DNA of 64,000 bases from Macrostomum hystrix. Taxonomy: Eukaryota > Platyhelminthes > Macrostomidae. The DNA lies in assembly GCA_950097015.1 (NCBI GenBank), contig CATNEN010000025.1, forward strand, positions 5,322,001-5,386,000, in the 5' to 3' direction. Positions 44,901 to 54,805 of this stretch are shown here, in pieces. Positions within the stretch are counted from its first letter, which is position 1. Each line of letters begins with the position of its first letter. Below the pieces are notes generated by a model. The model made no database searches. It was not told the DNA's origin and saw nothing but the letters and a program-made list of their open reading frames with translations. The translations under genes were made by a program, and so were the position numbers.

Positions 44901-45941
44901 GCAGTAGCGCTGACGGAAGGCTCGAAAATCGGCCGCCTCCGTCCTAGCGTGGCCGTTCTGCACCACGAACTTGGTTGCCGCTGTGGCCGAAGCTGACACC
45001 GAGCGAGAAGCCAGTGCCATGGTTGTCGGCGTCGACGGAGGCGGGCCTACGGCGGAGCCTAGGTGTGAGAGTTTCAGCTGCTGCTGCTGCTGTTGCTGCA
45101 GTTGTTGTTGAGAAGATTGTGCCGACTTTGAGTCGGTTCTAATTGCGCAGAGTCGACGTGCGAGGCGCACGACGTCATCAGAGTTGGCTGGCGCAGCTTC
45201 TGATCGCCTCTCGGCCGGGTCATGGATGTGCATTGACCGCTGCCTGATGGGGCTCGGGTCCAGCGTCAGCTTGGAGGCCGGCGGTATGAGTCCTCGTTCC
45301 ATTAGCGACAAAATACCGCGGCGAGCGTCGGCCTCGGTGATTGGCGGAGGCGGCACGGCCGAGTCGATTCGATTGGCTCGTGGCAGCGGCGCTGGCCTGT
45401 CGACGTTGGAGCCGCGTACAACGCCTGCCAGCTGCGGAGCCGAGGCCTGACCGCCGGGCAGCCTGGGCAGGGCGATGGCGTACCTGTCGCGCACCAGAGG
45501 CCGATTGAACGGATTCTGGGGATCGGCCAGCGCCTTGAAGGCCTGCAGCTGCTTCCAGTGCTCACCTGGACTCAGGCCACTATTTAGCAGTTGCTGAGTA
45601 TTGGGATAGTCTAACTGCTGCTGCTGCTGCTGAAACTGGTCCACCTGCTGCATCCGCTGGGACTCGAACAGCTGCTCATCCAGGCTCGGTACCGCGCGCA
45701 CCCGATTCTCGATGCGCTCCAGCAGCTGCAGCGAGCGTGCCCGGAGCTGCTCCTCGACGCGGGCCAGGGCGGCGCGCAATTCGGCTTGATCGGCGGCTCC
45801 GCCGGCCGCTGCAGCGTCGGCCACTCGCTGGCGAAGCGCGGCCAGCTCCGCCTGGGCGTCCGAGAGCAGCTCGGACACCGTTGATGGCGCGGGCTGCGAC
45901 TGCGGAGGAATCGACACCAACTGCTGCTGCTGAAGTGACAT
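42000..45941 (-). CDS. IQCH: IQ motif-containing protein H
   Basis: Three exons on the minus strand: 45941-44605, 44021-42869 and 42746-42000, with in-phase GT-AG junctions, 1,078 residues; vertebrate IQCH is about the same length. The N-terminal half is Gln- and Ala-rich with coiled-coil character and several polyQ runs. One IQ motif closes exon 1 (VIQALWRGHVKRKEYR, about residues 431-446), a calmodulin-binding element. Exon 2 carries the conserved ATP-grasp-like region with IIVPEAVKNFP, LPILCSEPEV and WLLKMDTEFDGRG. Exon 3 has the C-terminal block with ACLGTSTPQ. In mammals IQCH is a sperm or axoneme-linked protein; its role here is inferred only. The start is ATG 45,941, because the upstream in-frame sequence reaches TAA with no ATG. 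Unlike SGSM, its introns (583 and 122 nt) have no arrays. Confidence 0.92.
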
Positions 45942-45999
45942 TCTGTTGACGAGCCGTTTTCTGAGATTATTCACCTTCAAGCTGCCGTGTTTTGCCACG

Positions 46000-46860
46000 A
46001 GGGAGATCTTTCTGGCCTTCCCAAAGTTGGTAGGTGCAGCGGCTGTACATTAACTTGCGGGCATAAATTGTAAGCCAAGGCCTGGCCCGTGAACTAGGAG
46101 GTTGGCAGTCCGGTTGCCATTGGCAACAAATGCACGCGGCGCTTCTGGCAGAATAGAGGCAAGAGCAGCAACACTGCACGGGCCGCTTTTAACTTCTGCC
46201 TCCCCTCACCTGCCTCTCCTCTCCCACCTCTCTCTCTCTTGCTCGCGTCTCTATTTCATAGTTTATAAAAATGAAGGTGCTGAGAATAATAATTTTCTTT
46301 CTTGCTTTCATTCATTCGCTGCTCACCTCTCCGCCTTGTATAACTGCAATGAGACAGATAGTGTACTCAACTTGCATGCTCACTTAGCCAGGTTTGAGTA
46401 CACAACTCATATGGCTCTCTGCCCTTTCTCTAACACAAATTGTATATAATCAAACCTTGTAGGTTTTAACTATCGAGATTTCATTGCTTTTATAAAATAT
46501 TTAAATAAAATACATTTATAGTTTGCATTTTTTCATTAGATAGATTGTCTATTGTCAAAGCGCTAAAATCCTTGTCGGCCAAATGTACAGCTACATAGAT
46601 CTGGTATTTTGTTTTCGAACCCCTGACCTTTAGATCTGTAGTCTGAAACTCTAACCACTTGGCTACAATATCCCTGATTGAATATTTTGTAAATCAAAAA
46701 AATTCTGTCAATCAGATTAATTAGCGCGGAAAGACCTGCAATCTGATATTTTATGCCCTATTCTACGGATTAGTAACAATCTATGAATATCAACTCAAAC
46801 GATATCTGAGACAGCGCGGGGGAAACTAAAAGTGTGCAGATGAAACCCATCCCATCTTCT
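46000..46860. other. 5' flank of IQCH
   Basis: Pyrimidine-rich near 46,200-46,240, otherwise AT-rich. A tRNA-like sequence is at 46,612-46,676. No gene recognised. Confidence 0.45.
46612..46676 (-). repeat. tRNA-like sequence (likely SINE head, third family)
   Basis: The minus strand reads GGGATATTGTAGCCAAGTGG (box A-like), then TTAGAGTTTCAGAC, and ends GGGGTTCGAA (box B-like). A similar copy is at 58,009-58,072. The acceptor stem does not close well and two diverged copies exist, so I favour a retroposon fragment over a functional tRNA. Confidence 0.5.
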
Positions 46861-46864
46861 TTGT

Positions 46865-47610
46865 TCCTTCAATCTAATTAAATCATTTATATTTCCTCCT
46901 AGTCGCAGCAGTGAAGCGAATAAGCAGGAAGTCTCAATAATTACAGATGAATATTTCCTCCTAGTCGCAGCAGTGAAGCGAATAAGCAGGAAGTCTCAAT
47001 AATTACAGATGAATATTTCCTCCTAGTCGCAGCAGTGAAGCGAATAAGCAGGAAGTCTCAAGGGCCACGATTATACGCGTTTGAAGATGACGGACAAAAC
47101 TTGATTGCAGCTGTGGCGTTGTCAACCGAAGACATTCGGCATTTTCGCAGCAGCCAGGTCCAGCGGAGAGCAGCTGAAGCATAATTGCAGGGAGGGAGGG
47201 GGCAATTTTTCGCAGTTGCTAGGCGAGCATTGCACTGAGAACAACTCATACTGGCCAGTATATCATCCTTTGAGTAGAATGTTTTTTTGCTTAGTTACGA
47301 GCTGAATTCTAACTACGAGCAGAAATTTCACCTGCCTGTCGCTAAGGATTCGCGCCTTTAATTGGCTCGCGCAGGTATCTTTCATGGATGCTCGTCTGCG
47401 ATCATTAGCTGAGGGCTGATTTCCCAAATTTTTGGCTCACTTTGCCATGAGAAATAAAAGTGAGAAGGCTCGGCAGTTTTTCGTGCAATTTTTGGGCCCA
47501 CCATGGACTGAAGGGACTTTAGGATGGTGATTTTAATTAGATTGAAGGAACTGCTGCGACTAGGAGGAAATATTCATCTGTAATTATTGAGACTTCCTGC
47601 TTTTTCGCTA
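46865..47610. repeat. Foldback-like element with tandem ends
   Basis: Left: a 22-bp block (TTCCTTCAATCTAATTAAAT...) followed by 2.8 tandem copies of a 62-bp unit (starts 46,891, 46,953 and 47,015). Right: the inverted 22-bp block (about 47,528-47,549), then an inverted copy of the unit (47,550-47,610). The spacer of about 470 bp has no transposase. Confidence 0.75.
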
Positions 47611-47789
47611 CACTTTTCCTTCACTCGAGCAAGTTTCTTGGAAAGTTCTTTTATTGAATATTATTACTCTTTCTCGCTTGGATACATAGGAGCCAATATG
47701 CAATTGACTCGACTTTGCGATAGAGGAAAGTACAAGTCCTTAAATTGTTTATTTCCACTTTTTAGAACTTCACTTGTCTTCTTTTGGTG

Positions 47790-48220
47790 AAGAAGATACA
47801 GTCCATTCAACCTTCAGTCCATTCAACCTTCAGTCCATTCAACCTTTAGTCCATTCAATCTTCAGTCCATTCAATCTTCAGTCCATTCAACCTTCAGTCC
47901 ATTCAATCTTCAGTCCATTCAACCTTCAGTCCATTCAATCTTCAGTCCATTCAACCTTCAGTCCATTCAATCTTCAGTCCATTCAACCTTCAGTCCATTC
48001 AACCTTCAGTCCATTCAACCTTCAGTCCATTCAACCTTCAGTCCATTCAATCTTCAGTCCATTCAATCTTCAGTCCATTCTATCTTCAGTCCATTCAATC
48101 TTCAGTCCATTCAACCTTCAGTCCATTCAATCTTCAGTCCATTCAATCTTCAGTCCATTCAATCTTCAGTCCATTCAATCTTCAGTCCATTCAATCTTCA
48201 GTCCATTCAATCTTCAGGTT
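47790..48220. repeat. 16-bp tandem array
   Basis: About 27 copies of CAGTCCATTCAATCTT with a C/T polymorphism (AACCTT or AATCTT) scattered through. Open on the plus strand only because the unit lacks stops. Confidence 0.94.
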
Positions 48221-48580
48221 CACAATTGTTAGTCCATTCTGTCTCTAGTATATTTAAATTATGTTATCGCAAGCAATAACACGTATTTTTTTATTGAATT
48301 TTGCGTGAATCAGTCGTTAGGATAAAATAGAATCCTGTAGAAAATGGAGTCTGTTTAAAGATTCTAAATTAAAAAAATCGAGCAACAACAATCAAAGGAT
48401 CGTCACAAAAAATGGATAGTCCATATTAAAGATTAATCATGGCTTATATGGATTAAAGTGTTCATATGGGATACATTTGAATATTCATAATTTGCTGGGA
48501 GGGGATAGGTCTTACGAGCTATCAAATCCGCCGCAAGAGTGGTAAGTAGCAATTAGCTCAGTAACTTCACTAGACTCAAT
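48221..48580. other. Intergenic, nothing recognised
   Basis: AT-rich unique sequence downstream of the minus-strand reading frame at 48,581. Confidence 0.4.
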
Positions 48581-49582
48581 TCACTTGCACAGCAGGCACA
48601 AGCTGAACCGAGTTGGTGGGCTTGACCTGCTGTTGACAGACTCACCGGAACCCATGGCACCAGCTCTCCTGCCGGCCTCAGCCAGCGGTGACGTCATCTT
48701 CAATTCGAACTCGTCGCCCTCGCCGCAGGTCTCGTCTCCGTTGAACTGATGCCGATCGTCGACTTCCTCGATGCTGGCCGCCGCCTTGGCGGCCGCACGG
48801 GTCTCCGCAGCCGCAATGGCAGCCGCTTCAGTCGCGCGACGCTGCTCGCCGTAGAAGAAGTCGTCGGAGTCGAAGTTGGCGGCAATTGTGTCCGCGTTGT
48901 GCACCAGCCGACCGTCGGGATCCAGCTCGACGGCCAGGGACCAGGCCGCGCGCGAATCCGCCCACAGACTGCCGGAGCAACCGACGACAGCCATCACGGC
49001 GTTGGCCGCGGCTCCGTTGGCCGCTGCGTCGGGCGTACGTGACCGCCTGCCGGGGCTGCCAGCCGAGCTGCTGCACAGAGACGATCGGACTGATCGGTGG
49101 CTTTCCTGGGTGCCGCCAGCCTCGACGTTGTTCGATGTCGGCGCTGCGCCGAACGTCGGCGACGGAGCCGCCGAAGCGATGGAATTGGCTACTGACGGCG
49201 CCACGGAGGCTCCCACGCGGTCGACCAGGCGGGCGGCGCGGGCCTGCGCAATGGCTGCCAGCTGAGTCGCCTGTGCCAAGGCTGCCAGCGTCTCCTGACT
49301 GTGGCTGCCACCGCCGCTGCCTCTGGCAGCTTCTCTCGCGGCCCGAACGCTGGCTAAAAGACGCTCTGATAGGCGGCACAGTCTGTCTCGACCGCGCTGG
49401 CAATTTAGGCCGAGATCTTGGCTATTGTTTTTAGTGCTGCATCGGCCGCCACCGCCGCCGTAGCCGGTGGCGCCGCCGCCGTAGCGAATGAGGTGAATCC
49501 GCAGCTGGGCCAAGGAGGCCGTCAGCGATCTCAGGCTGCTAGTGAGCTGCTCGCGACTGCCAAGAGGACACACTGAGACCAT
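48581..49582 (-). CDS. Unrecognised Ala/Ser-rich protein or exon
   Basis: 333 codons from ATG 49,582 with GC-rich, exon-like codon use. Seen: a helical N-terminal part (LTSSLRSLTASLAQLRIHLI), a Gly-rich stretch, Ala-rich segments, Ser/Pro/Arg patches, then an acidic patch NFDSDDFFYGEQ and an Ala/Glu helix. A strong donor (TTCCG/GTGAGTCTG near 48,641) suggests the last 20 codons may be intron read-through. An acceptor-like CTCTTGGCAG just inside the frame suggests the first codons may be upstream sequence. It could therefore be an internal exon of a larger gene whose partners I cannot identify. The family is unknown. Confidence 0.5.
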   Translation of the reverse strand: MVSVCPLGSREQLTSSLRSLTASLAQLRIHLIRYGGGATGYGGGGGRCSTKNNSQDLGLNCQRGRDRLCRLSERLLASVRAAREAARGSGGGSHSQETLAALAQATQLAAIAQARAARLVDRVGASVAPSVANSIASAAPSPTFGAAPTSNNVEAGGTQESHRSVRSSLCSSSAGSPGRRSRTPDAAANGAAANAVMAVVGCSGSLWADSRAAWSLAVELDPDGRLVHNADTIAANFDSDDFFYGEQRRATEAAAIAAAETRAAAKAAASIEEVDDRHQFNGDETCGEGDEFELKMTSPLAEAGRRAGAMGSGESVNSRSSPPTRFSLCLLCK

Positions 49583-49664
49583 CGCTGACTGTACTTTTTG
49601 GCTTGCTAGAATTTTACATGGAAGCGTATTAATGTACTTTTATTTAATAAACTTTTTGTTCTGC

Positions 49665-50690
49665 TGAAGGATCAAGGGTTGTGACTGCCGCACCTGAAGG
49701 ACCAGGGGGTATGACTGCTCCACCTGAAGGATCAGGGGGCATGACTGCTCCACCTTAAGGATCAGGGGTACGACTGCCGCACCTGAAGGATCAGGGTGTA
49801 TGACTGCTGCACCTGAAGGATCAGGGGGCATGACTGCCGCACCTGAAGGATCAGGGTGTATGACTGCCGCACCTGAAGGATCAGGGGGTACGACTGCCGC
49901 ACCTGAAGGATCAGGGTGTATGACTGCTGCACCTGAAGGATCAGGGTGTATGACTGCTGCACCTGAAGGATCAGGGTGTATGACTGCCGCACCTGAAGGA
50001 TCAGGGTGTATGACTGCCGCACCTGAAGGATCAGGGGGTACGACTGCCGCACCTGAAGGATCAGGGTGTATGACTGCTGCACCTGAAGGATCAGGGTGTA
50101 TGACTGCTCCACCTGAAGGATCAGGGTGTATGACTGCTCCACCTGAAGGATCAGGGTGTATGACTGCCTCACCTGAAGGATCAGGGGGTACGACTGCCGC
50201 ACCTGAAGGATCAGGGTGTATGACTGCTGCACCTGAAGGATCAGGGTGTATGACTGCCGCACCTGAAGGATCAGGGTGTATGACTGCCGCACCTGAAGGA
50301 TCAGGGGGTACGACTGCCGCACCTGAAGGATCAGGGTGTATGACTGCTCCACCTGAAGGATCAGGGTGTATGACTGCTGCACCTGAAGGATCAGGGTGTA
50401 TGACTGCTCCACCTGAAGGATCAGGGGGTACGACTGCCGCACCTGAAGGATCAGGGTGTATGGCTGCTGCACCTGAAGGATCAGGGTGTATGACTGCCGC
50501 ACCTGAAGGATCAGGGTGTATGACTGCCGCACCTGAAGGATCAGGGTGTATGACTGCCGCACCTGAAGGATCAGGGTGTATGACTGCCGCACCTGAAGGA
50601 TCAGGGTGTATGACTGCCGCACCTGAAGGATCAGGGGGTATGACTGCCGCACCTGAAGGATCAGAGTGTATGACTGCCTCACCTAGGCTG
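49665..50690. repeat. 30-bp tandem array
   Basis: About 34 copies of a 30-bp unit (TGACTGCCGCACCTGAAGGA plus TCAGGGTGTA) with GCC/GCT, CGC/CTC and GGTGTA/GGGGTA variants. The unit length keeps frames open on both strands (a 316-codon MTAAPEGSGC repeat on plus). It lies just upstream of the minus-strand frame at 48,581-49,582. Confidence 0.95.
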
Positions 50691-50699
50691 CGTATAGCA

Positions 50700-51765
50700 C
50701 AATTTTTGTTAGAATTAACCCTTAAAAAGGCTGCTTGCCTGGTTATATAAGCCGCCAGAAATGCGTTGCACCCGATTTTCAGCTTAAATTTGCTTCTTCG
50801 TCAACTTGGCTTAGTGGATATTTCTAAGCACGATCCGAGTGGATTTTAAATGTTTATCCTGGGCGCTACAATTATATAGGGAGAGATTTTGAGAGAGATA
50901 GAGAGAGGACAGGTGAGGAACTGACAGGGTGCTGTGCTAGGATATGGGCGAATGGGATTACAGCGCAGTGAATCCCCCGGGGGGGTCTCATCCCCTCCAT
51001 CGTTGGCGCATCGCTCACACGGTTGCAGCTGAGAAGCAGTCACATAGAGAGACGCGGATGGGGAGGTGAACAGGCAAAAGCAGAAATGAGGACGATTTCA
51101 AAGAAATCTGCTGATCCGTCTGAGATGCGTCCAGCCCCCCCACCCCCACCCCAGCAACCAATGGCGCATCGCGAGCTTAGAACGGATGAAAGATGCCGAG
51201 GGAGAGGGCTCAGAGGCCTTTTTAACCGCCTTCCTCTTTTATATAAATTCGTTTCACATTCATGCAGAGAGTCTCACCGTCTATTCGTCCGTGCGTCATC
51301 GTTTTAGTTGCAGTGAATGTGAGGATCAAAGCGTTCTTGAATGCATTCGACAAGTAAAAGCAGACGGCTTTGGGATTAAAGGATTAAAACGGTGAATATT
51401 TCGGATTTGGGTTAAGCAGTGGAGGTCTAGAATTGCCATATGGTGTGGATTTGGTTAAGTCGATGACTTGCTAACCTCGAAATCAGCTGAAAATGACAGA
51501 AGAAATTTTACTTAGCATCTTATCGGTGTACACTCCTCCTTCTGTTTGCTTGCCGGCTATCAATTTTCTCGTCACTCACATCGTGACAGGGGCCCGTCTT
51601 CTGATCTCGTAATTTAAAACTTCACGTCACAATGCCTCAATGGGCCTTTTGTAGTCGGCTTATTTGGAAAGATTAAAAGTTAAAAGCTTTTCGAATTTAT
51701 TTAGGCGCCAGCAAAATGGGGAAATCGGGCGAAGGAAAGGCAGGGATGCGAGAGAAGAATGGGGG
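50700..51765. other. Intergenic, nothing recognised
   Basis: Mixed sequence with a short GAGA-rich patch at 50,880-50,910. The open frames around 51,023-51,395 show no domain. Confidence 0.4.
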
Positions 51766-51769
51766 AGAA

Positions 51770-51930
51770 AATAGATGAGAAGAGGGGAGAGAAGAGGGGA
51801 GAGAAGAGGGTAGAGAAGAGGGGAGAGAAGAGGGGAGAGAAGAGGGGAGAGAAGAGGGGAGAGAAGAGGGGAGAGAAGAGAGGGGAAAGAAGAGAGGGGA
51901 GAGAACTCTAGGGAGAGAAGAGGGAGAGAA
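51770..51930. repeat. 11-bp GAGAGAAGAGG array
   Basis: About 14 copies of GAGAGAAGAGG with small variations. Low-complexity purine tract. Confidence 0.85.
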
Positions 51931-52304
51931 GAAATGGCAAATATGATCAGGTTGGGGCGGGTTGAATGAAAAGCAATGGAAGGAGTAAAATAGCAGCTTA
52001 CAATTCTTGCAGGCACAGCAGATTAGTTTGCTTTTGAAACTCGATCGCGTGTCATTTGAGCATGATACATGTTTTATACAGCGTTTGAGTTTCTTTTTTT
52101 GTTTAGACTGTCTGAAGCTACTGAAGCTAATATTTGCTAATGCGCCTAAAAGTTTCCATTGTCATGAAGCGACAAAAGCTGCCTCCTTTTTAATGTATCC
52201 GTGTATCCGATTTCCTAGCTTGGATGGACATTAACTTTTTCTAGTTTAATCCGTTTTGTTTAAACGTGCTAATCCGTGCCAGGAAAGTTGCGCGCATTGA
52301 AGTA

Positions 52305-52490
52305 ATAGTGTAGTAGAAGGTCGTGGGTTCGATTCCCGACTCCACTGGAACAATTAGTGTCCTTTAGCAAGACACTAAACTCTGCAATACTTCAGTTCAC
52401 CCAGCTGTTAAATGGGTACCAGCATTAGCTGGGGTAATTGAGGGTGGATGCAGCGTCCCCCAGTCCATGGACTGAACAGCTGTACGCAGC
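52305..52490 (+). repeat. SINE-C copy with tRNA-like box B
   Basis: Box B-like GGGTTCGATTCCCGACTCC at about 52,325, then the conserved central part CTTTAGCAAGACACTAAAC and the 3' part ATGGGTACCAGCATTAGCTG to CCCCCAGTCCATGGACTGAA. Fragments of the same family lie at 1,433 and 27,236. Confidence 0.75.
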
Positions 52491-52577
52491 CTTCAGATGC
52501 GCGCGCAATATCTAAAAATGTGGTCCAATTGGGCCAGGTGTAATCATTACTTCTATTTTTTTAGTATTATTAGATAT

Positions 52578-52583
52578 TGTAGC

Positions 52584-52621
<38 letters not shown>

Positions 52622-52708
52622 CAGTAGTAGTAGTAGTAATAGCAGTAGTAGTAGTAATAGTAGTAGCAGTAGTAGTAGTAGTAGCATTAGTAGTAGTAGT
52701 AGTAGTGC
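52578..52708. repeat. (TAG)n microsatellite
   Basis: Interrupted AGT/TAG trinucleotide run of about 130 bp with GCA and AAT interruptions, ending about 90 bp before the start codon of the next gene. Confidence 0.93.
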
Positions 52709-52797
52709 TCTATACTATAAGTTGTCTTCGATCTATTCCATCAATTCATGCTATGTTCAACGCCAGCTTTAGCCATAGACAACTTTCAGTACATCGG

Positions 52798-53457
52798 ATG
52801 CAAACTAAAAAGCGGAAAGTAGGCAACACACAGACTCAGTCTCAATCGAACGGAATCGAATTCATGCGAATATGTATCACGTTGAGAAAGTTCCCTACTA
52901 ACCGCTACTCAAAGAGCCCGTCACAAGATAAAGCTGCGGGCGGGCGCACTCATCCGCACGAAAACCTGACGATGAACGCACCTGTCTACGTGCTCATTCA
53001 AACCTGCTACGAGCAGTGGGGTAAATGGCGCAACTATCATCTATTCTGTCTGTTCGCCAGATTCAAAAATGAGAAACGGGTGCGCTTCTCGGTTGAAATG
53101 GTTCTACCCAAGATGGCCTTAGAGATTAGAATAAACGGCAGTATGACTTACTCTCGCCTAATGCGATCAGGATTTGACGACTTTGCCGACCTAACGGACT
53201 TCATCTCCCATCAGATCTTCTGCGCCCTGAATTGCGCCCCCTTTCACCACATCTCCGCCGTTGAGTACGCCAAATTTATGGAAAACTTCCGGCGCCAGGA
53301 CAGCGACTGTGTAGACCAGATCGACATGCGACCGAAGGAGGACACTCGAGGGTCCACCGGTGGCGGAAACACAGCACAGAATAAGAGTTTCACCACACTA
53401 CAGGCTAAGGCTCATCGACGCCAAGCCGCAAGCATTTCAACAACCTTATCCAGCTGA
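52798..53457 (+). CDS. Unrecognised single-exon protein with NLS-like start
   Basis: 219 residues from ATG 52,798. The start is chosen because it follows an acceptor-like ACTTTCAG and begins MQTKKRKVG, where KKRKV is a classic monopartite NLS type. The frame is open further upstream, to 52,705, but there it reads through sequence next to the microsatellite. The middle looks like a compact globular domain: APVYVLIQTCYEQWGKWRNY, RVRFSVEMVLPKMALEIRI, DLTDFISHQIFCALNC. The tail is Gln/Ser/Thr-rich and ends in TGA. I do not recognise the family. A poly(A) signal follows at 53,541. Confidence 0.6.
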   Translation: MQTKKRKVGNTQTQSQSNGIEFMRICITLRKFPTNRYSKSPSQDKAAGGRTHPHENLTMNAPVYVLIQTCYEQWGKWRNYHLFCLFARFKNEKRVRFSVEMVLPKMALEIRINGSMTYSRLMRSGFDDFADLTDFISHQIFCALNCAPFHHISAVEYAKFMENFRRQDSDCVDQIDMRPKEDTRGSTGGGNTAQNKSFTTLQAKAHRRQAASISTTLSS

Positions 53458-53540
53458 ACCTACCTGATTAGATTAATTCAATTGTTCAATTAAAGAACTC
53501 ACACTTTCTCTCATATTAAAACGTCGGTCTGTATGAACAA

Positions 53541-53546
53541 AATAAA
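53541..53546 (+). promoter_or_regulatory. Poly(A) signal AATAAA
   Basis: A canonical hexamer 84 nt after the stop of the single-exon gene at 52,798-53,457. Confidence 0.6.
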
Positions 53547-54258
53547 CTAAATTTATCGGACGGTCCAATTCATATATTATATTATTCGCTGAAAAAAATC
53601 TTCCACTTTCAGAATCCTATCGGAGAAGCATTAATTTTTTTGTCCCAGTATAAAGTTGCTGAAGCATTCGACTTCGAGACAGACGATGTCGACCGATAAA
53701 GTCCCCGTATTACAGGACATTTGTGCTTCGGGCATGCATGAGTGTGAGACAATGTGATAGCGGAAGAAGATTCTGACAACACTATATGCAGCTTTAAAAA
53801 GGGAGGACGAAGCAACTTATACTGTCAATCGTTTCCTTCCTTTGTTTTTGATTTCTCACCTTCTCATGACGGCGCAATTCTTCTGTTTTCGTCTCTCGAA
53901 ATTATTTTCATCCGCCCTTTTTCCCATTTTCTATAATATTTGAAAAATATGTTTTTTTGGCAGCACCTGAATGCTAACGCTAGTTGGTGTACTGTGATTG
54001 AGCTGTGCCTAGTAGTTCTTGGTAGTTCTACTGTTAACTACGTTGAATATCCATTATACGGTATTGAAACATTGATAGCATATTGCGCGCAAAAAAACAA
54101 CCAGGCTGATGGCGTAAAATGAAAGGACTAGGCTAACAAACTAATGTTTCTTGATAAAATGGACGCTCAAATTATTAATAAATGTGAAAATGCAGGAACG
54201 CCAAAGCATAGCACGAGTAGCACGCATATAGCAGCCGTGTTGACGATTCTTAGGCTAC

Positions 54259-54654
54259 ATCGAACATGCGCGACGGTCGCCTAATAGGCAGCTCCGAACA
54301 TGTTCTTTGTTCCGAGAACATGTTCTTTAAAATTCATAAGGCTACTTAATGTATATTAAATACCGCTAGGTGAAGAAAAAATAATGAAGAAAAAACTATG
54401 CCTTCCTTGGCATGAGGTCAACAAACAAAGACAGAGTTAAACGGCCATACTATGTCTAGTAATATCCTAGTTCACCAGCACTTAACGTACATATTAGCCA
54501 GCAATAGCCTATAGTTTTCTCTCAACTTTTTTTGAGATTTTTTTTTTTTAATATTTTTTTACATTACGAAGCCTTATAAATTAAAGAGAACATGTTCTCG
54601 GAACAAAGAACATGTTCTGATTTGCCCATTAGGCAACCGTCGCGCATGTTTGAT
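54259..54654. mobile_element. MITE-like inverted-repeat element
   Basis: Arms of about 85 bp (54,259-54,342 and 54,570-54,654) are reverse complements at roughly 85-90 percent by eye, around a 227-bp non-coding centre. Each arm holds AACATGCGCGACGG at its outer end and two GAACATGTTC palindromes. No transposase is present, and no clear target duplication was found. Confidence 0.7.
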
Positions 54655-54741
54655 TACCGTTTCTTAGACCCTATCTCTGTCAACACGGGTGCATATAGTG
54701 AAAGATCATCTATCGCGCAGTTCTTGTGCCCGCAGATTGCA

Positions 54742-54805
54742 CAAGGACCACTAGGAGTAATGTACTGTAGTGTAGTGTAGTGTAGTATACTCCTAGTGGT
54801 CCTTG
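54742..54805. repeat. Perfect 18-bp hairpin
   Basis: CAAGGACCACTAGGAGTA at 54,742-54,759 is followed, after a 28-nt loop rich in GTAGT repeats, by its exact reverse complement at 54,788-54,805. Confidence 0.85.

Noticed and set aside
45942-45998. Upstream extension of IQCH beginning at a GTG
   Set aside because: No ATG in frame before a TAA stop; a non-ATG start is not needed because ATG 45,941 follows.
46612-46676. Functional tRNA gene
   Set aside because: Internal boxes are tRNA-like, but the stems do not close convincingly and a diverged second copy lies in an intron, so a SINE head is more likely.
49762-50750. 306-316 codon repeat proteins on both strands
   Set aside because: The 30-bp unit length keeps frames open automatically, and flanking sequence adds no recognisable domain.
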